Shown one piece after another: positions 28,908-39,593 of a DNA stretch of 64,000 bases. Under the pieces are notes generated by a model. The model saw only the letters and a program-made list of their open reading frames with translations, ran no database searches and had not been told where the DNA came from. This stretch comes from Stutzerimonas azotifigens (GTDB taxonomy: Bacteria; Pseudomonadota; Gammaproteobacteria; Pseudomonadales; Pseudomonadaceae): contig NZ_JAAMRF010000004.1 of assembly GCF_013522725.1 (NCBI RefSeq), positions 310,001 through 374,000 on the forward strand, read 5' to 3'. The position numbers and the translations under genes are program-made. Each line of letters starts with the position of its first letter. Within the stretch, counting starts at the first letter, position 1.

Positions 28908-30653
28908 TTGGACGTCGGCAACATCAACCACCTGTTCTTTATCGGTGCCCTGTTGGTTGCTGCAAGCATTCTGATGAGCTCGCTGTCGACCCGCCTGGGC
29001 GTACCGATTCTGGTTATCTTCCTTGCCGTGGGCATGCTCGCCGGGGTCGACGGTGTCGGCGGCATCGTCTTCGACGATTACCACCTGGCCTTCATCATCA
29101 GTAACCTGGCGCTGGCCATCATCCTGCTCGATGGCGGCATGCGTACCCGCAAGGCCACCTTCCGCGTCGCCCTCTGGCCCTCGATGTCACTCGCCACCGT
29201 AGGCGTGGCCATCACTGCGGGGCTGACCGGCCTCGCCGCCGCCTGGCTGTTCGACCTCAAGCTGATCGAGGGACTCTTGATTGGCGCCATCGTTGGCTCC
29301 ACCGACGCGGCCGTCGTGTTTAACCTGCTCAACGGTAAAGGGTTGAACGAACGGGTCGGCTCGACCCTGGAGATCGAGTCGGGCAGCAACGACCCGATGG
29401 CGATGTTCCTCACCGTCACCCTGATCGGCATGATCGCCTCGGGCCACACCAGCTTCAGCTGGTCGGTATTCCTCAGTCTGTTCCAGCAGTTCGGTATCGG
29501 TATCGTGCTGGGCCTGACCGGCGGCTGGCTGCTGCTCAAGCTGATCAACCGGCTGGACGTCGCCGACGGTCTCTATCCGCTGCTGGCAGTCAGCGGCGGC
29601 ATCATGATCTACGCTCTGTCCGGCGCGGTGGGCGGCAGCGGCATCCTGGCGGTTTACGTCTGCGGCCTGCTGCTGGGCAATCGGCCGATCCGCAACCGCC
29701 ACGGCATCCTGCACATGTTCGACGGCCTGGCCTGGCTCAGCCAGATCGGCATGTTCCTCGTGCTCGGCCTGCTGCTGACGCCCAGCGACCTGCTGCCCAT
29801 TGCGGTACCGGCGCTGCTGCTGTCGCTGTGGATGATCTTCTTCGCCAGGCCGCTGTCGGTGTTCATCGGCCTGCTGCCGTTTCGCGGCTTCAACCTGCGC
29901 GAACGCGCGTTCATTTCCTGGATCGGGCTCCGCGGTGCGGTGCCGGTGATCCTTGCGGTGTTCCCGCTGATGGCAGGGCTCGATCACGCACAGCTGTTCT
30001 TCAATGTCGCCTTCTTCATCGTGCTGGTCTCGCTGCTGCTGCAGGGCACGACCCTCGGCTGGGCAGCGCGCAAGGCGAAAGTCGAGGTTCCGCCCTCGCC
30101 GTTGCCGATCTCACGCACCGGCCTGCAGGTGCATACCACCAGCCAGTGGGAGCTGTTCATGTACCGCCTGAGTGCCAGCAAGTGGTGCGTGGGCGCAGCC
30201 CTACGTGAGTTGAAGATGCCGCCGGGCACCCGCATCGCCGCGCTTTTCCGCGGACAGGATCTGTTGCATCCATCAGGCAGTACTCGCCTGCAGGTCAACG
30301 ACATCCTCTGCGTGATCGGTCACGAAGCCGACCTGCCCGCCCTGGGCAAGCTGTTCAGCCAAGCCCCGATCCGCGGCCAGGACATGCGCTTCTTCGGTGA
30401 CTTCATCCTGGAAAGCGAGGCTGAACTCGGCGCCATTGCCGCATTGTATGGGCTCAAGCTCGACGGCATCGATGGTAGCCAGCCCATCGGCACCTTCCTC
30501 ACCCGCCGTCTGGGTGGCCAGCCGGTGGTGGGCGACCACATCGACTGGAACGGGCTGACCTGGACGGTCGCTACGATGGAAGGCGGCGAGGTGCGCAAGG
30601 TCGGCCTGAAGTTTCCCGAGGACAGCAAACCCGGCCCGACCCTGATGTTCTAG
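28908..30653 (+). CDS. cvrA: K+/H+ antiporter (CvrA/NhaP2 family)
   Basis: This CPA1-family cation/proton antiporter sits in the inner membrane. The 581-residue product has about 12-13 membrane helices over the first 400 residues, including [21 protein letters not shown] and ESGSNDPMA of the ion pathway. A cytoplasmic TrkA-C domain and a C-terminal CorC/HlyC-type domain follow. The start is TTG 28908 (reading [10 protein letters not shown]) with GGAG seven bases upstream; this matches the family N terminus, while the frame from 28824 does not. Core neighbour order with mscK and selO. Confidence 0.9.
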   Translation: MDVGNINHLFFIGALLVAASILMSSLSTRLGVPILVIFLAVGMLAGVDGVGGIVFDDYHLAFIISNLALAIILLDGGMRTRKATFRVALWPSMSLATVGVAITAGLTGLAAAWLFDLKLIEGLLIGAIVGSTDAAVVFNLLNGKGLNERVGSTLEIESGSNDPMAMFLTVTLIGMIASGHTSFSWSVFLSLFQQFGIGIVLGLTGGWLLLKLINRLDVADGLYPLLAVSGGIMIYALSGAVGGSGILAVYVCGLLLGNRPIRNRHGILHMFDGLAWLSQIGMFLVLGLLLTPSDLLPIAVPALLLSLWMIFFARPLSVFIGLLPFRGFNLRERAFISWIGLRGAVPVILAVFPLMAGLDHAQLFFNVAFFIVLVSLLLQGTTLGWAARKAKVEVPPSPLPISRTGLQVHTTSQWELFMYRLSASKWCVGAALRELKMPPGTRIAALFRGQDLLHPSGSTRLQVNDILCVIGHEADLPALGKLFSQAPIRGQDMRFFGDFILESEAELGAIAALYGLKLDGIDGSQPIGTFLTRRLGGQPVVGDHIDWNGLTWTVATMEGGEVRKVGLKFPEDSKPGPTLMF

Positions 30654-30784
30654 AGCGAGAACGAGGCCCATCGCGCACTTTTGCAAGACGGGCCGAAGAC
30701 CGTTCGACGCCTTCGACACCACGCGGCTCGCTAGCGATTTAAAGCGTAGGTAGACTTCGGCCTTTTCATCCTGCCGAAGCACCT

Positions 30785-33700
30785 ATGCACTCTTTGCACA
30801 GATTCCTGACGGCGAGCCTCTTCGCCCTCATCCTCCCCTTCAGCGCCGCCCAGGCCGCACCCGACTCGGCCTCTACCGCCCAGGCCGAAGCCGAACAGAA
30901 GCCGACCCAAAGCGCGGCGGAACAGGCCCAACGGCTCAACGAACAGGCCGCCGCGAACGCCGAGCGCCTGGCAGACCTCAAGCAGCAGCTGGCAGGCGCG
31001 CCCAAGCAGATCAACGATGCCCAGCGCGAGCTGACCAAGCTCAAGAGCACCCCGCCGACCGATGTCGCCGGGCGCTACGCCAGGCAGAGCACCCAGGCGA
31101 TCGAACAGCGGATGACCGAGCTGCTCGAACAGCTCGCCGAAATGCAGAAGGCCTTCGCCAGTGCCAACAGCCTGATCATCAGTGCGCAGACCCGCCCCGA
31201 GCGCGCGCAGTCGGAAATCAGTACCAGCCAGTCGCGCATCCAGGAAATCAACGCCCTGCTCAAGCCGGGGCGAGAGTCCGGCAAACCCATCACAGGCGAG
31301 CGCCGTGAACAGCTGACGGCCGAACTGGCCGCGCTCAACGCGCTGATCGAGCTCCGCCGGGAGGAGCTGGGCGGCAACAGCCTGCTGCAGGACCTGGGCA
31401 AGGCCCAGCGCGACCTGCTGGCCGAGCGCATCGCCCGCACCGAGCAGGAAACCGAGGCGCTGCAATCGCTGATCAACGACAAGCGCCGCGAGGAGTCGGA
31501 GCAGACTGTCGCCGAACTTTCGCGCAAGGCCCAGCTCGCCGGCTCCGACAAGCTGGTCGCCGCCGAAAGCGCGGAGAACCTGAAGCTTTCGGACTACCTG
31601 CTGCGTGCCACCGAGCGGCACAACAAGCTGACCCAGCAGAACCTCCAAACCCGCCAGCAGCTCGACAACCTCAATCAGGCCGACCAGGCGCTCGAAGAAC
31701 AGATCACCGTGCTCGAAGGCAGCCTGTTGCTCTCGAAGATCCTCTACCAGCAGAAGCAGGCGCTTCCGCAGATCAGCATGGACAATAATCTGGCCGACGA
31801 GATCGCCGATATCCGGCTTTATCAGTTCGAGCTGAACAAACGCCGCGAAGCCAGTGCCGACCCGCTGGAGTACGTGGAGCAGCTGCTGGCGAACCAGCCT
31901 CCTGAAGACGTGACCCCGGAGCTGCGCAAGACGCTGCTGGACCTGATGACCACCCGCGCATCCCTGCTCGACCGGCTCAATCGCGAACTGAATGCGATGC
32001 TGAACCAGTCGATCACGCTGCAGCTCAACCAGCGCCAGTTACAGCAGACGGCACAGGCCCTGCGCGACACACTCGATGAGCAGATGTTCTGGATTCCGAG
32101 CAACAAGCCGCTGGACCTGTCCTGGTTCAACAGCGTGCCTCGCCTGCTCGAGGCCCAGATCAACGCGATGCCCTGGACCTCGGTGCTGGCGGAACTGGCC
32201 GCCGGCCTGCTCGAGCGGCCGCTGTTCTTCCTGCCCTTGCTGCTGCTCATCGCTGTGCTGCTCTGGCGCCGCCAGGCCATTGAAGACAGGCTGGACGCGA
32301 TGGGGCGCGACATTGGCCACTTCCGCAAGGACAGCCAGCTGCACACGCCGCTGGCGCTGCTGCTCAATCTGCTGCTGGCGCTGCCCGGCGCGCTGTTCCT
32401 CGCGCTCTGTGGCTACGTGCTGCAGACGGACGCCCGGGGCCAGAACTACAGCCTGGGCGCATCGCTATACGAGGTCGCGCAAGCCTGGCTGGTGTTCTAT
32501 GCCGCGTATCGCATGCTGTCGCCCGGCCGCATCGCCGAGACGCACTTCCGCTGGTCCAAGCCCCAGGTCGCGTTTCTGCGCAACCAGGTACGCCGTCTGG
32601 GCCTGATCGTCATGGCACTGGTCGCAGTGGTGGCGATCGCCGAGCATCAGCCCGCGGCCCTCGCCGATGACGTTATCGGCATCGTGGTGGTGATGACCTG
32701 CTTCGGCCTGATGAGCTGGCGCCTGATGCAGTTGCTGCTCAAGGGCCCATCGAGCGAGAACGCGCCACCGGTGCGGATGCTCATCGGCCTGCTGTTCAGC
32801 GTCCTGCCCTTGGTGCTGATGGTCGCGGTCGGGTTCGGTTATTACTACACGGCGCTGAAACTGACCGACCGCCTGATCGACACGCTCTACCTGCTGATGA
32901 TCTGGATCGTCCTCGAGGCCACCCTGATACGTGCTCTGACGGTCGCGGCCAGGCGCCTGGCCTACCAGCGCGCAATGGCCAGCCGCCAGGCGCAGGGCGA
33001 GGACAAGAGCGAACTCGGCGATGTCCCGAGGGAAACCGGCATGGACATCGAACAGGTCAACCAGCAGTCGCTGCGCCTGACCCGGCTGGCAATGTTCGGC
33101 CTGTTCCTGATCGCCCTCTACTGGGTCTGGTCGGACCTGATCTCGGTGATCTCCTACCTGGATAACGTCACCCTCTACGAATTCACCAGTGGCACCGGCG
33201 ACACCGCCACCTCGTCGCAGATCAGCCTGAGCGATCTGCTCGGGGCACTGGTGATCCTCGGTATCACCGTGGTGCTGGCGGGCAACCTGCCGGGCCTGCT
33301 GGAGGTCCTGGTGCTGTCGCGCATGCGCCTGGCCCAGGGCAGCGCCTATGCGACCACGACGCTGCTGTCCTATGCCCTGGCCGGCATCGGCCTGGTCTCC
33401 ACCCTGTCGACTCTCGGCGTGAGCTGGGACAAGCTGCAATGGCTGGTTGCCGCGCTGTCGGTGGGCCTGGGTTTCGGTCTGCAGGAAATCTTCGCCAACT
33501 TCATTTCCGGTCTGATCATCCTGTTCGAGCGGCCCGTGCGCATCGGGGACGTGGTGACCATCGGCAACCTGTCCGGCACGGTCAGCCGAATCCGTATCCG
33601 CGCGACCACCATCACTGATTTCGACCGCAAGGACATCATCGTCCCGAACAAAACCTTCATCACCGGCCAGCTGATCAACTGGTCACTGAGCGACACGGTC

Positions 33701-34081
33701 ACCCGGGTCACCATCAAGGTCGGCGTCGCCTACGGCTCGGACCTGGACCTGGTGAAGAAAGTCTTGCACCAGGCAGCCCAGGACAATCCAAGGGTGCTCA
33801 AGGATCCGGAGCCGCTGGTATTCTTCCTCAACTTTGGCGAAAGCACCCTGGATCACGAGCTGCGCATCCACGTGCGTGATCTGGGCGACCGCAACCCGGC
33901 CACCGACGAGATCAACCGCTATATCGATCGGGAATTCAACCGGCTCGGCATCAGCATCGCCTTCCGCCAAGTGGATGTCTTCCTCAAGAATGTCGACGGC
34001 AAGCAGCTGCAGCTTGGCCAGCCGATCGGCACGGATGAAAACCCCGACCGGGCGGCACCGCGTGCCGGCGATCAGGCTTGA
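30785..34081 (+). CDS. mscK: Large mechanosensitive channel of the MscK/KefA family
   Basis: This inner-membrane channel releases solutes on hypo-osmotic shock. The 1098-residue product has a signal peptide (1-24). A long periplasmic coiled-coil MscS-porin domain follows (about 30-460), then about eleven helices. The C-terminal MscS core includes the pore helix and SVGLGFGLQEIFANFISGL, with the beta domain FERPVRIGDVVTIG and PNKTFITGQLINW. It follows the K+/H+ antiporter by 131 bases in which I see no strong promoter. A small GC-rich hairpin without a T run (34120-34138) follows it. Whether it is potassium-gated like E. coli MscK cannot be told. Confidence 0.92.
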   Translation: MHSLHRFLTASLFALILPFSAAQAAPDSASTAQAEAEQKPTQSAAEQAQRLNEQAAANAERLADLKQQLAGAPKQINDAQRELTKLKSTPPTDVAGRYARQSTQAIEQRMTELLEQLAEMQKAFASANSLIISAQTRPERAQSEISTSQSRIQEINALLKPGRESGKPITGERREQLTAELAALNALIELRREELGGNSLLQDLGKAQRDLLAERIARTEQETEALQSLINDKRREESEQTVAELSRKAQLAGSDKLVAAESAENLKLSDYLLRATERHNKLTQQNLQTRQQLDNLNQADQALEEQITVLEGSLLLSKILYQQKQALPQISMDNNLADEIADIRLYQFELNKRREASADPLEYVEQLLANQPPEDVTPELRKTLLDLMTTRASLLDRLNRELNAMLNQSITLQLNQRQLQQTAQALRDTLDEQMFWIPSNKPLDLSWFNSVPRLLEAQINAMPWTSVLAELAAGLLERPLFFLPLLLLIAVLLWRRQAIEDRLDAMGRDIGHFRKDSQLHTPLALLLNLLLALPGALFLALCGYVLQTDARGQNYSLGASLYEVAQAWLVFYAAYRMLSPGRIAETHFRWSKPQVAFLRNQVRRLGLIVMALVAVVAIAEHQPAALADDVIGIVVVMTCFGLMSWRLMQLLLKGPSSENAPPVRMLIGLLFSVLPLVLMVAVGFGYYYTALKLTDRLIDTLYLLMIWIVLEATLIRALTVAARRLAYQRAMASRQAQGEDKSELGDVPRETGMDIEQVNQQSLRLTRLAMFGLFLIALYWVWSDLISVISYLDNVTLYEFTSGTGDTATSSQISLSDLLGALVILGITVVLAGNLPGLLEVLVLSRMRLAQGSAYATTTLLSYALAGIGLVSTLSTLGVSWDKLQWLVAALSVGLGFGLQEIFANFISGLIILFERPVRIGDVVTIGNLSGTVSRIRIRATTITDFDRKDIIVPNKTFITGQLINWSLSDTVTRVTIKVGVAYGSDLDLVKKVLHQAAQDNPRVLKDPEPLVFFLNFGESTLDHELRIHVRDLGDRNPATDEINRYIDREFNRLGISIAFRQVDVFLKNVDGKQLQLGQPIGTDENPDRAAPRAGDQA

Positions 34082-35629
<1,548 letters not shown>

Positions 35630-35717
35630 GCCGTGCTGCGCAAGAACCTGCGCACCGGGCACCGCCGGTATCTTGCATTACAGCTTGAAGCCCTAGTGCC
35701 GCGTGCCTTCGTCGCGA

Positions 35718-35759
35718 TTGCGCCAGTTGTTGCACAGAGGTGCGCAAGAAATGGCGCAA
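35718..35759. repeat. Cluster of TTGCRC inverted repeats upstream of the hcp promoter
   Basis: TTGCGCCA (35718-35725) and its exact reverse complement TGGCGCAA (35752-35759) flank a second pair, TTGCAC (35730-35735) and GTGCGCAA (35740-35747). The cluster lies 85-126 bases upstream of the sigma-54 promoter, the usual distance for enhancer-binding activator sites. The protein that binds is not known from this window. The rest of the 276-base selO-hcp spacer is comparatively AT-rich and contains no gene. Confidence 0.5.
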
Positions 35760-35843
35760 CTTTATGTGACGTACTCCGCAAGCACCCGTCGGCGCTGCTC
35801 ACACAAAAACGTAACCTATTGATTTTATTGAGTTTCACTAGAG

Positions 35844-35859
35844 TGGCACGCCCCTTGTA
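35844..35859 (+). promoter_or_regulatory. Sigma-54 (-24/-12) promoter of hcp
   Basis: TGGCACGCCCCTTGTA matches the RpoN consensus TGGCACG-N4-TTGCA, with GG at -24 and GT replacing GC at -12. It ends 46 bases before the hcp ATG. RpoN control of hcp operons through VasH-type activators is known in Vibrio and Pseudomonas. No activator gene is nearby, so a distant one would be required. Confidence 0.75.
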
Positions 35860-35905
35860 ATGACCTGTTCGCCATCCGGCATTCAACAAGGCAAGGAGAG
35901 CGCTC

Positions 35906-36424
35906 ATGCCAACACCCGCGTATATGTCCCTCGAAGGCACCAAGCAAGGTCTGATCACCGCCGGTACTTTCACCGAGGACTCGGTAGGCAACATTTTCCA
36001 GGAAGGACACGAAGACCAGATCCTGGTTCAGGCATTCAACCACCAGGTCATCATCCCGCGCGACCCGCAGTCCGGCCAGCCCACCGGCCAGCGCGTCCAC
36101 AAGCCGCTGATGATCACCAAGGTTTTCGACAAGTCGTCGCCGCTGATCTTCAACGCCCTGACCTCCGGCGAGCGTCTGTCCAAGTGCCGTCTGGAGTGGT
36201 ACCGCACCTCCTCCACCGGTACCCAGGAGCACTACTACACCATCGAACTGGAAGACGCCGTGATCGTCGACGTGCAGTCGCGCATGCCGAACTGCCAGGA
36301 CCCGAACATGTCCCACTTCACCCATCTTGAAGACGTCTACTTCACCTACCGCAAGATCGTCTGGACCCACGAAGTCTCCGGCACTTCCGGCTCCGACGAC
36401 TGGCGCACCCCGATCTCGGCCTAA
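35906..36424 (+). CDS. hcp: Type VI secretion tube protein Hcp
   Basis: Hcp forms the hexameric rings of the type VI inner tube and is itself exported. The 172-residue protein begins MPTPAYMSLEGTKQGLITAG and has the family core VGNIFQEGHEDQILVQAFNH and HFTHLEDVYFTYRKIVWTH. An AAGGAG site lies seven bases before the ATG. It is an orphan here: no sheath, baseplate or ClpV genes are in the window. A strong terminator follows, so Hcp can be made in large excess over the VgrG complex. Confidence 0.97.
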   Translation: MPTPAYMSLEGTKQGLITAGTFTEDSVGNIFQEGHEDQILVQAFNHQVIIPRDPQSGQPTGQRVHKPLMITKVFDKSSPLIFNALTSGERLSKCRLEWYRTSSTGTQEHYYTIELEDAVIVDVQSRMPNCQDPNMSHFTHLEDVYFTYRKIVWTHEVSGTSGSDDWRTPISA

Positions 36425-36457
36425 GCCGCGATCGGGCCTTGCGGCCACAGGTAGCAA

Positions 36458-36491
36458 ACATCGGCCAGGGTTACCTGGCCGATGTGTTTTT
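36458..36491 (+). terminator. Strong rho-independent terminator between hcp and vgrG
   Basis: ACATCGGCCAGG pairs perfectly with CCTGGCCGATGT (12 bp) around a GTTA loop and is followed by GTTTTT. It lies 33 bases after hcp. The remaining 191 bases to vgrG hold a minor AACAC/GTGTT hairpin and no clear promoter. Confidence 0.92.
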
Positions 36492-36682
36492 GGCCGACGC
36501 GTTCGGCAAACACCGCAGTGTTTCACATGACCATATCGCCAAACAGGCGAAAATGGACACCAGATTTTTTGGCGGCTTGGCTTGATGCCGATCCGCTCTA
36601 CGACAGGCATGGCAACCATGCGATGCCGCCTTGCGGGCCACCACCGACCCGTTGCCATGGACTGGTTACAGAGGGACAGGGA

Positions 36683-38725
36683 ATGTTCAACCCGGCCAAC
36701 GACACCCATTTCAGTCTCGCCATCGAAGGCATCGCGCACGACCTGCAGGTGCTTGAGTTCAAGGGGCGAGAAGCCCTCTCGCAACCCTTCGCCTTCGAGC
36801 TCGAACTGGTCAGTGAACGCCCTGACCTCGATCTGGAAAGCCTGCTCCACCAGCCGGCCTTCCTCGCCCTCTCGCCGGCCGGCAACGGCATCCATGGCCT
36901 GATCTACCGCGTCGCCCAGGGCGACTCCGGCAAGCGCCTGACCCGCTACCACATCACCCTGCGCCCGCAGCTGGCCTACCTCGCCCACCGCACCAACCAG
37001 CGTATCTTCCAGCACCTGACGGTGGAGAAGATCATCGCCCAGGTGCTCGAGGAGCATGGCATCCAGGCCAACGCCTTCCGCTTCGGGCTCGGTTCGGTCT
37101 ATCCCGAGCGCGACTACTGCGTGCAGTACGACGAGACCGACCTGCACTTCATCCAGCGCCTGTGCGAGGAAGAAGGTATTCACTACCACTTCCAGCACAG
37201 CGCCTCGGGCCATGTGCTGGTGTTCGGTGATGACCAGACGGGCTTTCCCAAGCTTGCGCCGGTGGCGTATCAGCAGGATTCGGGTTTAGTGGCGGACCAG
37301 CCGGTGGTCAAGCGCTTCGGCCTGCGGATCGAGACCCGCACCAGCCGCGTCACCCGCCGCGACTATGACTTCGAGAAACCGCGCCTGACCATGGAAGGCG
37401 CCTTCCAGAGCGAGTTCCAGCCGGACCTGGAAGACTATGACTACCCCGGCCGCTTCACCGACCGCACCCGCGGCAAGCACCTGTCCCAGCGCGCCCTGGA
37501 GCGCCACCGCAGCGACTTCGAGCTGGCCGAAGGCGAAAGCGACCATCCCCAGCTGGTCACCGGCCACTTCCTCACGCTGACCGAACACCCGCGCGGCGAC
37601 TGGAACCAGCTGTGGCTGCTGAACGAAATCCTCCACGAAGGCAAACAGCCGCAGGTGCTGGAGGAGTCGGTGACGAGCGATGAGCAGTTCCGTGATGGCT
37701 TCACCCAGGGCTATCGCAACCACTTCACCGCCACGCCCTGGGACATCCCCTACCGCCCGGCCCTGAACCATCCCAAGCCCAAGGTGTTCGGCAGCCAGAC
37801 CGCCGTGGTCACCGGCCCGGCCGGTGAAGAGATCCACTGCGACGCATATGGCCGGGTGAAGGTCCAGTTCCACTGGGACCGCGAAGGACAGGCCGACGAC
37901 AAGACCAGCTGCTGGCTGCGCGTCTCCTCGAGCTGGGCGGGTGATCGCTACGGCGGCATCGCCATCCCCCGTGTCGGCATGGAAGTCCTGGTCACCTTCC
38001 TCGAAGGCGACCCCGATCAGCCCCTGGTCACCGGCTGCCTGTACCACAAGGAACATGTCGTCCCGTATGACCTGCCGGCCAACAAGACCCGCAGCGTCTT
38101 CAAGACCCTGAGTTCACCGGGCGGGGGCGGGTACAACGAACTGCGCATCGAAGACCGCAAAGGCGCCGAACAGATCTACGTCCACGCCCAGCGCGACTGG
38201 GACGAGAACATCGAGCACGACCAGAAGATCCGCGTCGGCCACGAACGCCACGACACCGTCGAGGCCAACAGCTACAGCGAATTCAAAGCCGAAGAACACC
38301 GCACCACCCACGCCGACCGCAAAACCGAAGTGAAAGCCAACGACCACCTCACCGTCGGCGACAGCCAGCACGTGAAGATCGGTACAGGGCAGTTCGTCGA
38401 GGCGGGCAATGAGATTCACCTCTCCAGCGGCCTGAAAGTCGTCCTCGAAGCGGGCAGCGAACTCACCTTCAAAGCCGCCGCCAGCTTCATCAAACTCGAC
38501 GCCAGCGGCATCACCTTGGTCGGCCCGGTGATCAAGATGAACTCGGGAGGAAGCCCGGGGAAAGGGTCAGGCGCGGCGCCGGTATTGCCGGGAGAGGTGA
38601 AGGCGGCGGATGCGGACCGGGCGGGCAAGCTGCTGGTGCCTGCTCAGCGGCAGGCGCTGCTGCAGAAGAAACCGTTGTGCGCCATCTGCGAGGCAGCAGC
38701 TAAAGCGAGACCTGGAAATGCCTGA
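36683..38725 (+). CDS. vgrG: Type VI secretion spike protein VgrG
   Basis: VgrG is the trimeric spike that punctures target cells and carries effectors. The 680-residue protein has the gp27-like domain (about 1-380, with DYCVQYDETDLHFIQRLCEE). The gp5 OB-fold follows (VKVQFHWDREGQ, SSSWAGDRYGGIAIPRVGMEVLV), then the beta-helix repeats (NELRIEDRKGAEQIYVHAQR) and a short C-terminal tail ending CAICEAAAKARPGNA. The tail is not an enzymatic domain; it probably recruits the DUF4123 adaptor encoded next. ATG 36683 gives the family start MFNPANDTHFSL; an in-frame extension to 36482 crosses the terminator and is rejected. Confidence 0.95.
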   Translation: MFNPANDTHFSLAIEGIAHDLQVLEFKGREALSQPFAFELELVSERPDLDLESLLHQPAFLALSPAGNGIHGLIYRVAQGDSGKRLTRYHITLRPQLAYLAHRTNQRIFQHLTVEKIIAQVLEEHGIQANAFRFGLGSVYPERDYCVQYDETDLHFIQRLCEEEGIHYHFQHSASGHVLVFGDDQTGFPKLAPVAYQQDSGLVADQPVVKRFGLRIETRTSRVTRRDYDFEKPRLTMEGAFQSEFQPDLEDYDYPGRFTDRTRGKHLSQRALERHRSDFELAEGESDHPQLVTGHFLTLTEHPRGDWNQLWLLNEILHEGKQPQVLEESVTSDEQFRDGFTQGYRNHFTATPWDIPYRPALNHPKPKVFGSQTAVVTGPAGEEIHCDAYGRVKVQFHWDREGQADDKTSCWLRVSSSWAGDRYGGIAIPRVGMEVLVTFLEGDPDQPLVTGCLYHKEHVVPYDLPANKTRSVFKTLSSPGGGGYNELRIEDRKGAEQIYVHAQRDWDENIEHDQKIRVGHERHDTVEANSYSEFKAEEHRTTHADRKTEVKANDHLTVGDSQHVKIGTGQFVEAGNEIHLSSGLKVVLEAGSELTFKAAASFIKLDASGITLVGPVIKMNSGGSPGKGSGAAPVLPGEVKAADADRAGKLLVPAQRQALLQKKPLCAICEAAAKARPGNA

Positions 38726-39593
38726 ACTCCAGCATTCGTTGCCTCATGAGCTGCCCTGGCATAGCAACTGCTATTTGCTACTCGATGGAGTAAGCGTAGA
38801 GAGGCTTCCACAGAAACTGTATCAATGGTCGGAGCACCCAAACTTCGAGCCTTTGTACTTAGGAACGGAACTGAGCGGGCTCACCGATATCTCTCCCTGC
38901 CTGGTTACCATTGAAGGCCCGAGCGATCCCTTCATGCAGGCGTTCCTTGCCAAGGCCGACCAAGAGTGGGGTTACCTGATCTTCGCCAGCACAACGCTCG
39001 ATGAAGTCGCTCAGCATTTGCGCTGGCTTCTAAAAGTCGAAACAGAAGCGCAGCAAACGTTCATTCTGCGCTTGGCGGATCCGGCCGTAGCTCACGCGCT
39101 TTTCGCCATTGGCAACCCCATGCTTTTTGGCCCTATCGAGTATGCCTGCATGCCCGATAACGTCGAAGCGAACTGGCACGTGCACTACAACCCCAATAGA
39201 AAGCCCGATAGAGATCAAGGCCGCCCTTATCGCTTGAGCGACTCAGAAATGAGCGCTCTCGAAGACGTTAGCTTCCGCCAGACGATCCTGACCCTGGACG
39301 AGCACCTACGAACATTTTTTCCTAACTACCAAGCAGCTCTACATGGTCTGGAGCGCTATCAGCACCTAAAAGAGCTGGCTAATACGGCCTACCGACTGAA
39401 CCTCTGCTCTCAAAGAGAAATTCTTCTGTTCGCCAACATCTTCGGCTTTCTTGGGAAAACAGCTCTGAAACAGCATTCGGACATTACTCAGTTGCTCGAA
39501 GCATCTTCACCACGACTTCCGGTTGAGCGAGTCGAGCAGGCGGCATATCTGGCAGAACAGCGCGCCACAGAGATACAAGGAATGGCCTCATGA
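38718..39593 (+). CDS. DUF4123 type VI effector adaptor (Tap/TEC-like)
   Basis: The 291-residue protein belongs to the DUF4123 family. These cytoplasmic chaperones load a cognate effector onto the VgrG encoded just upstream. The N-terminal domain (YLLLDGVSVERLPQKLYQ to about residue 120) is the family core; the C-terminal half is helical and presumably effector-specific. It overlaps vgrG by eight bases and the effector gene by four, so all three are coupled. The base composition is visibly more AT-rich than vgrG, and codons such as CTA, TTG and AAA are frequent, which suggests a different origin from the spike gene. Confidence 0.88.
   Translation: MPELQHSLPHELPWHSNCYLLLDGVSVERLPQKLYQWSEHPNFEPLYLGTELSGLTDISPCLVTIEGPSDPFMQAFLAKADQEWGYLIFASTTLDEVAQHLRWLLKVETEAQQTFILRLADPAVAHALFAIGNPMLFGPIEYACMPDNVEANWHVHYNPNRKPDRDQGRPYRLSDSEMSALEDVSFRQTILTLDEHLRTFFPNYQAALHGLERYQHLKELANTAYRLNLCSQREILLFANIFGFLGKTALKQHSDITQLLEASSPRLPVERVEQAAYLAEQRATEIQGMAS

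Noticed and set aside
35633-35860. 75-codon frame in the selO-hcp spacer
   Set aside because: It lies across the sigma-54 promoter and enhancer-like repeats, and has no ribosome site or conserved-looking sequence.
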